In this document: piece after piece, positions 15,643-24,429 of the stretch
Position numbering within the stretch: position 1 is the stretch's first letter
Layout of the letters: every line of letters begins with the position of its first letter
Assembly: GCA_036454645.1 (NCBI GenBank)
Contig: JAZHSQ010000011.1
Span: 1-55,394 of the forward strand
DNA length: 55,394 nt
Source: Olsenella_K sp036454645
Lineage (GTDB): Bacteria > Actinomycetota > Coriobacteriia > Coriobacteriales > Atopobiaceae
Direction of reading: 5' to 3'
The notes under the pieces: generated by a model
The model's database searches: none
What the model was told of the DNA's origin: nothing
The model's input: only the letters and a program-made list of their open reading frames with translations
Program-made: the position numbers and the translations under genes

Positions 15643-16632
15643 GTGGCGGCCGGCAGTACCTTGGGAGGGGTCCCAGCGGCGCCCGACCCCGACGGGGAGG
15701 ACGGCTGCTGCACCTCTCGGGACGGCTTCGAGGAGGACGTCGACCGCTTCGTCTCCCAGCTCACCCGGGTCCGCGGGCTCTCGGAGAACACCGCGAGGGC
15801 CTACGCCTCGGACCTCGCCCAGTACGCGCTCTGGGCGAGGAGGGAGGGCGTGCGCCCGCTGGAGGTGACCCACAAGCAGCTGAGGCGCTACCTCGCCGAG
15901 CTCGTCTCCGCCGGGTACGGTGCGAAGACGGTGAACCGGCACCTCTCCTCGATCAGGGGCCTCTACCGGTGGCTCGTCGCTGAGGGCCTCTGCGAGTCCG
16001 ACGCGGCCGACGCCATCTCGGGAAGGAGGCTCGGCCGGAGGCTCCCGAAGACCCTGTCGGACGCCGAGGTGGGGCGCATCCTCGACACCTGCGACGAGGA
16101 CGAAGACGTCGGCCTCAGGGACCGCGCCTTCCTCGAGCTTCTCTACGCTTCCGGGGCGCGCATCTCGGAGGCCTCCTCGCTCGACGTGGGCGACGTGGAC
16201 TTCTCCCAGCAGCAGGTGAGGCTCTTCGGCAAGGGCTCCAAGGAGAGGATCGTCCCGCTCTACCCCGCGGCGCTCGAGCGGCTCTCCGCCTACCTTGACG
16301 GCCCGCGCGGGCGCCTCGCCGCCCGTCGCCGCGAAGGGGCAGAGCGGGACGGGGGCGAGGACGCGCTCTTCCTCTCGACGCGCGGGAGGCGCATGTCGGC
16401 CGACGCCCTGAGGAGGTGCTTCGAGGGGCATGCCCGCATGGCCGGCCTGGCTGGCGTGACGCCGCACGCGATGCGGCACACCTTCGCGACCGAGCTGCTC
16501 GACGGCGGCGCCGACCTCAAGAGCGTGCAGGAGCTCCTCGGCCACGAGAGCCTCGCTACGACGCAGGTCTACACCCACCTCTCGATCAAGCGCCTCAAGG
16601 ACGTGGCCGCCCGGGCGCACCCGCGCGGATGA
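15643..16632 (+). CDS. Tyrosine recombinase XerC/XerD
   Basis: Site-specific recombinase, most likely for chromosome dimer resolution at dif. From the GTG start the protein has 329 residues. The N-terminal SAM-like core-binding domain spans about residues 30-115. The catalytic residues are all present: Arg173 (SGARISEA), Lys in FGKGSKER, His275 and Arg278 (PHAMRHTF), His301 (LGHES) and Tyr310 (QVYTHLS). It follows trmFO by three bases, the classical xerC position; choosing between C and D would need phylogeny. The first 25 residues are low in complexity and the start could be further in. Confidence 0.92.
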   Translation: MAAGSTLGGVPAAPDPDGEDGCCTSRDGFEEDVDRFVSQLTRVRGLSENTARAYASDLAQYALWARREGVRPLEVTHKQLRRYLAELVSAGYGAKTVNRHLSSIRGLYRWLVAEGLCESDAADAISGRRLGRRLPKTLSDAEVGRILDTCDEDEDVGLRDRAFLELLYASGARISEASSLDVGDVDFSQQQVRLFGKGSKERIVPLYPAALERLSAYLDGPRGRLAARRREGAERDGGEDALFLSTRGRRMSADALRRCFEGHARMAGLAGVTPHAMRHTFATELLDGGADLKSVQELLGHESLATTQVYTHLSIKRLKDVAARAHPRG

Positions 16633-16704
16633 GCGCATGGCCCCTATGTGAAGTTATGGTGAGTCATTGAAGGGCCCCTTCCCCTGGCGTGCCTCGTGCC
16701 GTGC

Positions 16705-16713
16705 TGATATACT
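16705..16713 (+). promoter_or_regulatory. Extended -10 promoter of the rpsB-tsf operon
   Basis: TGATATACT is a TGN plus TATACT box, giving a predicted start near 16720 and a leader of about 135 bases before rpsB. No convincing -35 is seen. Confidence 0.6.
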
Positions 16714-16719
16714 TGAGAA

Positions 16720-16854
16720 TCGCCGTGCGACCGCATGGCACATTTCACACGCGTGACGACTCATGCGCCGTGGTGCCCCTGCCCATAAGCCAGGGCCGGG
16801 GTGGCGCTATGGGGTTGACCTCACGCGGAGGACAAACCACAGGAGGTTTAGTAC
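16720..16854 (+). promoter_or_regulatory. Structured 5' leader of rpsB
   Basis: The leader can form CGCATG/CATGCG (16732-16737 with 16762-16767) or, in competition, GCGCC/GGCGC (16765-16769 with 16803-16807) enclosing CCCTG/CAGGG. It ends in a strong ribosome site (AGGAGG) near 16841. S2 is known to repress its own operon in other bacteria; an S2-binding leader is a reasonable but unproven reading. Confidence 0.35.
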
Positions 16855-17625
16855 ATGGCTGCAAAGATCAACATCCAGACCCTTCTCGACGCGGGCTGCC
16901 ACTACGGTCACCAGACCCGCCGCTGGAACCCCAAGATGAAGCCCTACATCTTCGGCGAGCGCAACGGCATCTACATCCTCGACCTCAAGCAGACCATCAT
17001 CGACGCCGACAAGGCCTACACCTTCCTCAAGGAGACCGCTGCCAAGGGCGGCACCGTGCTGTTCGTCGGCACCAAGAAGCAGGCCCAGGAGCCCATCCAG
17101 ACCCAGGCCGAGCGCGCCAACATGCCCTTCATCAACCAGCGCTGGCTCGGCGGCATGCTGACCAACTTCGTCACCATGCGCTCCCGCATCGAGCGCATGG
17201 AGGAGCTCGAGACCATGGCCGAGGACGGCAGCCTCGCCGCCCGCGGCAAGAAGGAGCAGGCCGTCCTGACCAAGGAGCTCGAGAAGCTCCAGCGTAACCT
17301 CGGCGGCGTCCGTGAGCTCAAGACCCTCCCGCAGGCGCTCTTCGTCGTCGACACCAAGCGCGAGGAGATCGCGGTCCGCGAGGCCAACCGCCTCCACATC
17401 CCGGTCGTCGGCCTGCTCGACACCAACTCCGACCCCGACGTCATCGACTACGGCATCCCCGCGAACGACGACGCCATCCGCTCCGTCGACCTCATGTGCG
17501 AGCTCGTGGCCGACGCCGTCCTGGCCGGCTCCGGCAAGGAGCAGATCTCCGCTGAGGAGATGGCCAAGGGCGAGACGACCCCTGCCGTCGAGACCGCCGA
17601 GGCCGAGGCTCCCGCCGCAGAGTAG
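16855..17625 (+). CDS. rpsB: 30S ribosomal protein S2
   Basis: Component of the small subunit, placed between head and body. The 256-residue protein matches throughout: LLDAGCHYGHQTRRWNPKMKPYIFGERNGIYILDL near the N-terminus, QRWLGGMLTNF, and the C-terminal VVDTKREEIAVREANRLHIPVVGLLDTNSDPD. The last 20 residues are a Glu/Ala-rich tail typical of actinobacterial S2. Preceded by AGGAGGTTTAGTAC and followed by tsf in the standard operon order. Confidence 0.98.
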   Translation: MAAKINIQTLLDAGCHYGHQTRRWNPKMKPYIFGERNGIYILDLKQTIIDADKAYTFLKETAAKGGTVLFVGTKKQAQEPIQTQAERANMPFINQRWLGGMLTNFVTMRSRIERMEELETMAEDGSLAARGKKEQAVLTKELEKLQRNLGGVRELKTLPQALFVVDTKREEIAVREANRLHIPVVGLLDTNSDPDVIDYGIPANDDAIRSVDLMCELVADAVLAGSGKEQISAEEMAKGETTPAVETAEAEAPAAE

Positions 17626-17691
17626 CGCTTGCCGCGGCACGTCCGCCAAGCGTCGTCCGATACGAGCACGAACACCCCAAGGAGGGGAAGC

Positions 17692-18561
17692 ATGGCAACC
17701 AAGATTACCGCCGCTATGGTCAAGCAGCTCCGCGAGATGACCGACTCGCCGATGATGGAGTGCAAGAAGGCCCTCGTCGAGGCCGACGGCGACCTGGACA
17801 AGGCCGTCGACGTCCTGCGCACCATGGGCATGGCCAAGGCCGTCAAGCGCGCCGGCCGCGACACCAACGAGGGCTGCGTGGCGGCCTACGTGTCCGAGGA
17901 CGGCAAGACCGGCGCCCTCCTCGAGCTCACCTGCGAGACCGACTTCGTGAGCTCCAACCCCAAGTTCGAGGGCTTCGCCAGCGACGTGGCCAAGGTCGTC
18001 GCCGAGAACGACCCGGCCGACCTCGACGCCCTCAAGGCGTGCCCCATGAACGGCGGCACCGTCGAGTCCGAGCTCACCGAGATGATCCACGTCATCGGCG
18101 AGAACATGAAGATCAACCGCTTCGCGCGCATCACCTCCGAGGGCACCCTCGCGAGCTACATCCACCTCGGCGCGCACCTCGGCGACATCGTGAACTTCAA
18201 GTTCGCCAAGCCCGAGACCGCGCAGAGCGAGGACTTCAAGTCCTTCGCGCATGACGTCGCGATGCAGGTCGCGGCCTCCGCGCCCGTCTCCGCCCGCCGC
18301 GACGACGTCCCCGCGGACATCATCGAGCACGAGAAGAGCATCTACACCGCCCAGGCCAAGGACTCCGGCCGTCCCGAGAAGTTCTGGGACGGCATCGTCC
18401 AGGGCCGCCTGAAGAAGTTCTACAAGGAGAACGTCCTCACCGAGCAGGAGTTCATCAAGAACCCGGAGACCACCATCTCCCAGCTCGCCGACGAGGTCTC
18501 CAAGAAGGTGGACGACAAGATCGAGATCGTCAACTTCGTCCGCTTCAACTTCGGCGAGTAG
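17692..18561 (+). CDS. tsf: Translation elongation factor Ts
   Basis: Guanine nucleotide exchange factor for EF-Tu. The 289 residues start with the UBA-like domain (VKQLREMTDSPMMECKKALVEADGDLDKAVDVLR), followed by the EF-Tu-contacting block (GALLELTCETDFVSSNPKF) and a second dimerisation-type subdomain. AAGGAGGGGAAGC precedes the ATG. The gene is 66 bases after rpsB and ends at a strong terminator, so rpsB-tsf form a two-gene operon separate from pyrH. Confidence 0.98.
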   Translation: MATKITAAMVKQLREMTDSPMMECKKALVEADGDLDKAVDVLRTMGMAKAVKRAGRDTNEGCVAAYVSEDGKTGALLELTCETDFVSSNPKFEGFASDVAKVVAENDPADLDALKACPMNGGTVESELTEMIHVIGENMKINRFARITSEGTLASYIHLGAHLGDIVNFKFAKPETAQSEDFKSFAHDVAMQVAASAPVSARRDDVPADIIEHEKSIYTAQAKDSGRPEKFWDGIVQGRLKKFYKENVLTEQEFIKNPETTISQLADEVSKKVDDKIEIVNFVRFNFGE

Positions 18562-18584
18562 CTTCCAGGCACGAGATTCTAGAG

Positions 18585-18616
18585 GGCCGGTCCGCGCGCG
18601 TGCGGGCCGGCCTTTT
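18585..18616 (+). terminator. Intrinsic terminator of rpsB-tsf
   Basis: GGCCGGTCCGC (18585-18595) pairs with GCGGGCCGGCC (18602-18612) with one G-U pair and a six-base loop, followed by TTTT. Confidence 0.9.
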
Positions 18617-18684
18617 GCGTGCGTGCGTCGCCACCGAAGGGGCGCGCTGCCCGGCGCATCCATGGGGGTGCGGCCTGCGTCCTC

Positions 18685-18693
18685 TGCTAGAAT
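18685..18693 (+). promoter_or_regulatory. Extended -10 promoter of the pyrH-frr-uppS-cdsA-dxr-rseP-ispG cluster
   Basis: TGCTAGAAT is an extended -10 element, placed 72 bases after the tsf terminator and about 90 bases before the pyrH start. Confidence 0.5.
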
Positions 18694-18784
18694 CACAAAG
18701 GACTGTACTGCCAGCTTGCCATGACCCTCGCCCCACCGCCTGCACGGAGGGGCGAGGCACGTTCACAAGAAGTGGAGGGCCCAC

Positions 18785-19513
18785 TTGACTGACTACAAAT
18801 ACCATCGCGTCCTTCTCAAGCTATCCGGCGAGGCACTGATGGGGGAGAAGAGCTTCGGCATAGACCCGGACGTCCTCCAGGCCATAACGGACAGCGTTAA
18901 GCCCGTGTGGGAGGCGGGCATCCAGGTCGCGATCGTCGTCGGCGGCGGCAACATCTTCCGAGGGCTCTCGGGGGCTGCGAGCGGCATGGACCGCGCGCAG
19001 GCGGACAACATGGGCATGCTGGCCACGGTCATCAACTCCCTGGCGCTCCAGGACTGCTTCGAGCGCAACGGCATGGACGTGCGCGTCATGAGCGCGATCG
19101 AGATGCACTCCGTGTCCGAGACCTACATCAGGCGCCGCGCGATTCGCCACCTCGAGAAGGGCCGGATCACCATCTTCGCAGCGGGCACCGGCAACCCCTA
19201 CTTCACGACGGACACCGCGGCAGCCCTCCGTGCGTGCGAGATCGACGCCGAGGTCCTCATGAAGGCCACGAAGGTCAGCGGCATCTACGACATGGACCCG
19301 GTCACGCACCCCGAGGCGAAGAAGTTCGACGAGATTACCTACATGGACGTCCTGACGAGGGACCTCAAGGTCATGGACGCCACGGCGACCGCCCTGTGCC
19401 ACGACAACCACATGCCCATCATCGTCTTCAAGATGGAGGAGCAGGGCGCGTTCGAGAAGGCCCTCAAGGGGGAGCCGGTCGGGACCACCGTAGTCGACGA
19501 GGAGAGCGAGTAG
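18785..19513 (+). CDS. pyrH: Uridylate kinase
   Basis: Phosphorylates UMP to UDP; the bacterial enzyme is a hexamer of the amino-acid-kinase fold, usually activated by GTP and inhibited by UTP. The 242-residue protein shows HRVLLKLSGEALMG, VAIVVGGGNIFRG, ADNMGMLATVINSLAL, FAAGTGNPYFTTDTAAALRA and the terminal VVDEE. It starts with TTG at 18785 after GTGGAGGG; no ATG is available before the conserved N-terminus. It is followed two bases later by frr, the usual pairing. Confidence 0.97.
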   Translation: MTDYKYHRVLLKLSGEALMGEKSFGIDPDVLQAITDSVKPVWEAGIQVAIVVGGGNIFRGLSGAASGMDRAQADNMGMLATVINSLALQDCFERNGMDVRVMSAIEMHSVSETYIRRRAIRHLEKGRITIFAAGTGNPYFTTDTAAALRACEIDAEVLMKATKVSGIYDMDPVTHPEAKKFDEITYMDVLTRDLKVMDATATALCHDNHMPIIVFKMEEQGAFEKALKGEPVGTTVVDEESE

Positions 19514-19515
19514 AC

Positions 19516-20061
19516 ATGAGCCAGCACACCGACAACGCCAAGAAGCACATGGACAAGTCCATCCAGGCGCTGAGGAACAACTTCGCGAAGGTCCGCACGG
19601 GCCGCGCCAACCCGCACATCCTCGACGAGATCAGGGTCGACTACTACGGCCAGCCCACCCCGATCACCCAGCTCGCTGGCGTGAAGGTCCCCGAGGCCTC
19701 CATGCTCGTCGTCGAGCCGTGGGACAAGACCTCGCTGAGGAGCATCGAGAAGGCCATCGAGCAGTCCGACCTCGGCATCACCCCGTCCAACGACGGCGTC
19801 TCGATCCGCCTCCCGTTCCCCGCGCCCACCGAGGAACGCCGCAAGGAGCTCGCGAAGGAGTGCAAGCAGCTGGCCGAGGAGGGCAGGGTCGCCGTGCGCA
19901 ACGCGCGCAAGGAGGCCAACAAGGCCATCGACCGCGACGAGGAGCTCTCCGAGGACGAGCAGAAGGCGGAGAAGAAGCGGGTCCAGAAGCTGACCGACAA
20001 CGCCATCGAGGAGATCGACTCCCTCCTGAAGACGAAGACCGCCGAGGTCATGGAGATCTAG
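19516..20061 (+). CDS. frr: Ribosome recycling factor
   Basis: Together with EF-G it splits post-termination ribosomes. The 181-residue length is near the family's 185. Conserved segments include FAKVRTGRANPHILDEIRVDYYGQPTPITQLAGVKVPE, LGITPSNDGVSIRLPFPAPTEERRKEL and the C-terminal helix KAEKKRVQKLTDNAIEEIDSLLKTK. The stop is immediately followed by the GTG start of uppS. Confidence 0.98.
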   Translation: MSQHTDNAKKHMDKSIQALRNNFAKVRTGRANPHILDEIRVDYYGQPTPITQLAGVKVPEASMLVVEPWDKTSLRSIEKAIEQSDLGITPSNDGVSIRLPFPAPTEERRKELAKECKQLAEEGRVAVRNARKEANKAIDRDEELSEDEQKAEKKRVQKLTDNAIEEIDSLLKTKTAEVMEI

Positions 20062-20847
20062 GTGCAACGAGACGAGGCAAAGCTGAGGGAGTACTACTCC
20101 TGCGCGCCCGATGACATCAGCCTCTCGGACGTCGACCTGGACAGGGTTCCCAGCCACATTTCGATCATCATGGACGGCAACGGCCGCTGGGCAGAGGCCC
20201 GAGGGCTCGACCGGAGCGAGGGGCACGTCGCGGGCGTGGACGCGCTCAGGGAGGCGGTCACCACGAGCGTGAGGCTCGGGGTGGACGTCCTCTCAGTCTA
20301 CGCGTTCTCCACCGAGAACTGGAGGCGTCCGCAGCACGAGGTGAACCTCCTGATGCACCTCTTCGCGACGACGCTCGTGAAGGAGCTGCCGCTGTTCGCC
20401 CAGGAGAACGTGAGGCTCCTCTTCCTGGGGGACATCGACGCGCTCCCGAAGGTCACGCGCGACGTCTTCGAGCAGGGCCTCGAGGAGACCAAGGGCAACA
20501 CCGGCATGGTGTTCGCCCTCGCCGTGAACTACGGCTCGAGGGTCGAGATCGCGCGGGCCGCGCGCGGCATCGCCCAGGACGTGGCCGCGGGGCGGCTGGC
20601 TGCAGACGAGGTCGACGAGGCCCTCGTCGCGAGCCGCCTCTATACCGCCGGGCTGCCGGACCCCGAGCTCCTCATCAGGACCTCCGGCGAGAACCGCCTC
20701 TCGAACTACCTCCTCTGGCAGATCGCCTACACGGAGTTCTACGTCACCGACACGCTCTGGCCGGACTTCACGCGCTGGGACTTTCTCCGGGCCGTCCGGG
20801 ACTTCCAGGGGCGCAAGCGCCGCTTCGGGGGAGTGGTCAACAAGTGA
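20062..20847 (+). CDS. uppS: Isoprenyl transferase (undecaprenyl diphosphate synthase)
   Basis: Condenses isopentenyl diphosphate with farnesyl diphosphate to make the C55 carrier for peptidoglycan. The 261-residue protein carries HISIIMDGNGRWA with catalytic Asp38, VLSVYAFSTENWRRP, and the substrate block ELLIRTSGENRLSNYLLWQIAYTEFYV. The GTG start abuts the frr stop, and the first 30 residues are a lineage-variable extension. Its stop overlaps the cdsA GTG start by four bases. Confidence 0.96.
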   Translation: MQRDEAKLREYYSCAPDDISLSDVDLDRVPSHISIIMDGNGRWAEARGLDRSEGHVAGVDALREAVTTSVRLGVDVLSVYAFSTENWRRPQHEVNLLMHLFATTLVKELPLFAQENVRLLFLGDIDALPKVTRDVFEQGLEETKGNTGMVFALAVNYGSRVEIARAARGIAQDVAAGRLAADEVDEALVASRLYTAGLPDPELLIRTSGENRLSNYLLWQIAYTEFYVTDTLWPDFTRWDFLRAVRDFQGRKRRFGGVVNK

Positions 20848-21848
20848 GCGGAACCGGTCATCCCTCGGGCGCGGGCGAGGGGAGCGAGGGCAGGCCCGTC
20901 TCGGCAGGCGGCGACGGCCGCGGGAAGCCGAGGATCCACCTCTCGCTGGACAGCGCCATCGACAGGATCGAGAGCCACCGCAGCTCCAAGGAGGGGCTGC
21001 GGGCCGTCGGCGGGCTCAAGGGCCAGATGGTGCGCGGCTGGACCGAGAAGCTCCTCACGCGGACCACGTCAGGGGCAATCTACTCGATCGTCATCCTCCT
21101 CTGCCTGTTCGGGGGCGTCGTCCCCACGACCGTCTGCATCACGGCGATGTCGTGGCTTTGCTGCTCGGAGTTCTTCCGCATCTCGCGGATGGGCGGCAGG
21201 ATGCCCAACGAGATCCTGGGCCTCACGGGGGCGATCGCCTACCCGGTCTCGATGTACCTCTGGGGCTTCGGCACCATCCACGTCGTGACGTTCGCGCTCG
21301 TGCTGTCGCTTGCCGTCTGGTACGTGGTCACACCCCGGGCGAACCTGGCCGACGTCGCCATCACGGTGTTCGGGCCCATCTACACCTCGCTGATGTTCTC
21401 GTGCATCGTCCTCATCCGCAAGGTCGACCCAGGCTTCGACGGCGCCCTCCTCACGCTGGGCGTCATGGGCTCGATGTGGGCCAACGACGCGATGGCCTAC
21501 TTCATTGGCTCCCGCTTCGGGGCGCACAAGCTCGCGCCGAAGATCTCGCCCCACAAGAGCTGGGAGGGATTCTATGGAGGGCTGGCAGGCTCCATCCTCA
21601 TATGGTCGATCGTGGGTATGCTGGGACTCGAGGGCATCGGCATGGGCCTCGCGCTCGTCTGCGGCGTCGTGGTGGGCATCTCCGCCGTCATCGGGGACCT
21701 CTTCGAGTCGCGCATAAAGCGTGGCGTCGGCGTGAAGGACTCCGGAAACCTCATGCCCGGCCACGGAGGCCTGCTCGACCGTTCGGACTCCATGCTCTTC
21801 GGATGCACGGTCGCCTACTTCCTACTGCACATCGGGGGAATTCTGTGA
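20844..21848 (+). CDS. cdsA: Phosphatidate cytidylyltransferase
   Basis: Makes CDP-diacylglycerol from phosphatidic acid and CTP, the branch point of phospholipid synthesis. The protein has 334 residues. The first 70 residues are hydrophilic and extended compared with most CdsA proteins; about seven membrane segments follow. The family signature is at the C-terminus: FESRIKRGVGVKDSGNLMPGHGGLLDRSDS, preceded by SPHKSWEGFYGGL. GTG start overlaps the uppS stop (GTGA), and the next gene overlaps in the same way. Confidence 0.95.
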   Translation: MSGTGHPSGAGEGSEGRPVSAGGDGRGKPRIHLSLDSAIDRIESHRSSKEGLRAVGGLKGQMVRGWTEKLLTRTTSGAIYSIVILLCLFGGVVPTTVCITAMSWLCCSEFFRISRMGGRMPNEILGLTGAIAYPVSMYLWGFGTIHVVTFALVLSLAVWYVVTPRANLADVAITVFGPIYTSLMFSCIVLIRKVDPGFDGALLTLGVMGSMWANDAMAYFIGSRFGAHKLAPKISPHKSWEGFYGGLAGSILIWSIVGMLGLEGIGMGLALVCGVVVGISAVIGDLFESRIKRGVGVKDSGNLMPGHGGLLDRSDSMLFGCTVAYFLLHIGGIL

Positions 21849-23044
21849 GCATATTCGAGGACACGGCTCCACGTTCGCCACGCCCGAGACCGCTTCGCGT
21901 TGCGGTTCTCGGGTGTTCTGGTTCCATAGGGACGCAGACGCTCGACGTCTGCCGCCAGCACCCCGACAGGCTCCGCGTCGTCGCGCTCGCGTGCGACACG
22001 TCGACCGAGGCGCTCGCCCGCGCGGCGCGCGAGTTCTCGGCCACGAGCGTCGCGGTCGCGAACCCGGCCCACGCGCACGACGCGGCGCTCGAGGGGCTCC
22101 CCTCCGGCTGCGCGCTCGGGGTGGGGCCGGAGGCCGTGGTCGCGCTCACGCAGCTCGACGAGGTCGACTGCGTCGTCAACGCCATGGTCGGCTTCGCGGG
22201 AATCGAGGCAGGCTTTGCGGCGCTCGGGGCGGACAAGGTGCTCGCCTACGCCAACAAGGAGTCCATCGTCGTCGCGGGCGACCTTCTCATGCCGCTCGTT
22301 GCGCCCGGCAGGCTCATCCCGGTGGACTCCGAGCACAGCGCGATCTACCAGTGCCTCGTGGGCGAGCGGACGAGCGAGGTCCACTGCCTGTGGCTCACCT
22401 GCTCCGGAGGCCCCTTCTACGGCATGGGCCGCGAGGAGCTCGCGCGCGTCACCGCCGCCGACGCACTCGCGCATCCCACCTGGACCATGGGCCCCAAGAT
22501 CACCGTCGACTCCTCGACCCTCATGAACAAGGGGCTCGAGGTCCTCGAGGCGCACCAGCTCTTCGAGGTCCCCATCGACCGCATCCGCGTCCTCGTGCAG
22601 CGCCAGAGCCGCGTCCACTCGATGGTCGAGTTCTCCGACGGCTCGGTCAAGGCCCAGCTCGGCCCCTCCGACATGCGGATTCCCATACAGTACGCGCTGA
22701 GCTACCCCGAGCGCTGGGAGACGCCGTCCCCGCGCGTCGAGTGGCGCCACGAGCCTGCGATCACCTTCGGCGAGGCGGACGAGGAGGCCTTCGGCTGCCT
22801 GGCGCTCGCGCGCGAGGCGGGCCGCCAGGGTGGCACCCTGCCCTGCGTGATGAACGCCGCGAACGAGGTGGCGAACGCCGCCTTCAGGGCGGGTGCCTGC
22901 GGCTTCCTCGACATAGAGCGCGTGGTGCGCCAGACGATGGCCGAGGCGCACGCCGAGCGGGTGGAGTCGGTGGCCCAGCTCGAGGAGGTGGACGCCCGCT
23001 CGCGCGAGGTCGCGAGGGGCTTCCTCGAGAAGGGTCGCCGATGA
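21845..23044 (+). CDS. dxr: 1-deoxy-D-xylulose 5-phosphate reductoisomerase
   Basis: First committed enzyme of the MEP isoprenoid pathway, NADPH dependent. The 399-residue protein has the nucleotide site VAVLGCSGSIGTQTLDV near residue 20, the metal and substrate blocks YANKESIVVAGDLLMP, PVDSEHSAIYQCL and KITVDSSTLMNKGLEVLEAHQLF, and PCVMNAANEVANAAF in the C-terminal half. It starts with GTG at 21845, overlapping the cdsA stop. ispG lies two genes downstream and ispH at 38306, so three MEP enzymes are in this window. Confidence 0.97.
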   Translation: MSIFEDTAPRSPRPRPLRVAVLGCSGSIGTQTLDVCRQHPDRLRVVALACDTSTEALARAAREFSATSVAVANPAHAHDAALEGLPSGCALGVGPEAVVALTQLDEVDCVVNAMVGFAGIEAGFAALGADKVLAYANKESIVVAGDLLMPLVAPGRLIPVDSEHSAIYQCLVGERTSEVHCLWLTCSGGPFYGMGREELARVTAADALAHPTWTMGPKITVDSSTLMNKGLEVLEAHQLFEVPIDRIRVLVQRQSRVHSMVEFSDGSVKAQLGPSDMRIPIQYALSYPERWETPSPRVEWRHEPAITFGEADEEAFGCLALAREAGRQGGTLPCVMNAANEVANAAFRAGACGFLDIERVVRQTMAEAHAERVESVAQLEEVDARSREVARGFLEKGRR

Positions 23045-24420
23045 GTGCGGGCGGCGTCCTCTCCGCCGTCTTCTGGGGCGTCGTGACGCTCTCGCTGCTC
23101 GTGTTCGTCCACGAGGGCGGCCACTACCTCGCGGCGCGCGCCTTCGGCGTGCGCGTGACCGAGTTCTTCCTCGGCATGCCGTGCCGTGCCAGGCTCTCAC
23201 ACAAGCTCGAGCGCTATGGCACCGAGGTGGGCGTCACGCCGATTCTCCTCGGCGGATACACGCGCATCTGCGGCATGGAGGGGGAGCAGGACGAGCTTCT
23301 CGCCCAGGCGTTCGCCGTGGTGCAGCGCGAGGGCCGCGCGAGCGCGGCGGCCGTGGCCTCCGAGCTCGGCTGCGACGTGGACCGCTCCTACGACATGCTC
23401 GCCACCCTCACGGACTGGGCCGCGATCAGGCCCTTCTACGACGAGTCGAAGGGGGAGCGCCCATCCCAGGGCACCTATCCCGAGCAGTTCGAGACGCTGA
23501 GGCGCGACCCCGCCTTCCTGACCGAGTACGACCGCGCCCACGACTTCTCGCTCCCCGGGACGACCGCGGCGGGCGAGGCCCGGCCGCTCGACTGCGGGGC
23601 GGACGAGGCGCTCGCGCGCGAGAGGGGCCACACCTACCTCGGCTGCGGCTTCTGGAAGCGCTTCTGGATGCTCTTCGCCGGGCCGCTCGTGAACGTCGCG
23701 CTCGCCTTCGTCCTTGCGGTCGGCGCCTTCTGCGTCATGGGGCAGCAGGTCGTCGTCGACTCCAACGTGATCGCCTCGGTCACCGAGGGTTCGCTCGCCG
23801 ACCAGGCGGGCCTCCAGGCGGGCGACGCTGTCACGCGCGTGGGGGACGCAGAGGTCTCCGACTGGAGCGACCTGGTCGACGCCGTCCGGCAGGGGCTCAC
23901 GCCGGGCTCCTCGGTCGAGGTGGACTACGTCCGCGACGGCGAGAAGCGCACGACCACCATAGAGGTCCCCGAGGGCGAGGGCCAGCTCCTGGGCGTCAAC
24001 GCCCAGACCACGACCTACCACCCCGGCGTCCTCGAGGCCTCGCGCTGGGCCGTGAGTTACGCCGGCCTGGTCGCGTCCTTCGCGGTGAGGCTCATCGTCC
24101 CCACGCAGACCATGCAGGTGCTGGACTCCTCCACCTCGATCGTGGGCATCTCGGTCATGGCGTCGGAGGCGGCCTCGCGGGGGGCCATGAGCGTGGTGTC
24201 GCTTTTGGCCGCGATCTCCATGTCGCTGGGCTTCATGAACCTCCTGCCGATCCCGCCTCTCGACGGCGGCAAGATCCTCATCGAGGTCATCCAGGTCGCG
24301 ATACGCAGGCCTCTTTCGGTCAGGGCGCAGAGCGTCGTCTCCTACGTGGGGCTCGCCTTCTTCGCCTTCGTGTTCGTCGTGGTGCTCAAGAACGACGTGA
24401 GCAGGCTACTGATTGGATAG
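23041..24420 (+). CDS. rseP: Site-2 membrane metalloprotease RseP (M50B) with a large cytosolic-side insertion
   Basis: Intramembrane zinc protease that cleaves anti-sigma factors or signal-peptide remnants. The 459-residue protein has the zinc site HEGGH at residues 24-28 in the first membrane segment, LFAGPLVN near residues 211-218, a PDZ domain (about 235-320; SLADQAGLQAGDAV) and a final LLPIPPLDGGK with Asp408. Between GGYTRICGM (about residue 79) and the second membrane block lie some 115 extra residues. Part of this (VVQREGRASAAAVASELGCDVDRSYDMLATLTDW) reads like a winged helix-turn-helix. Most bacterial RseP proteins have a short loop here. The ATG overlaps the dxr stop. Confidence 0.93.
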   Translation: MSAGGVLSAVFWGVVTLSLLVFVHEGGHYLAARAFGVRVTEFFLGMPCRARLSHKLERYGTEVGVTPILLGGYTRICGMEGEQDELLAQAFAVVQREGRASAAAVASELGCDVDRSYDMLATLTDWAAIRPFYDESKGERPSQGTYPEQFETLRRDPAFLTEYDRAHDFSLPGTTAAGEARPLDCGADEALARERGHTYLGCGFWKRFWMLFAGPLVNVALAFVLAVGAFCVMGQQVVVDSNVIASVTEGSLADQAGLQAGDAVTRVGDAEVSDWSDLVDAVRQGLTPGSSVEVDYVRDGEKRTTTIEVPEGEGQLLGVNAQTTTYHPGVLEASRWAVSYAGLVASFAVRLIVPTQTMQVLDSSTSIVGISVMASEAASRGAMSVVSLLAAISMSLGFMNLLPIPPLDGGKILIEVIQVAIRRPLSVRAQSVVSYVGLAFFAFVFVVVLKNDVSRLLIG

Positions 24421-24429
24421 TGAGAGCAG

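Noticed and set aside
15643..16632. Xer-type recombinase as the integrase of the element at the right edge
   Set aside because: It lies 39 kb away in the conserved trmFO-xerC position and so is the housekeeping recombinase.
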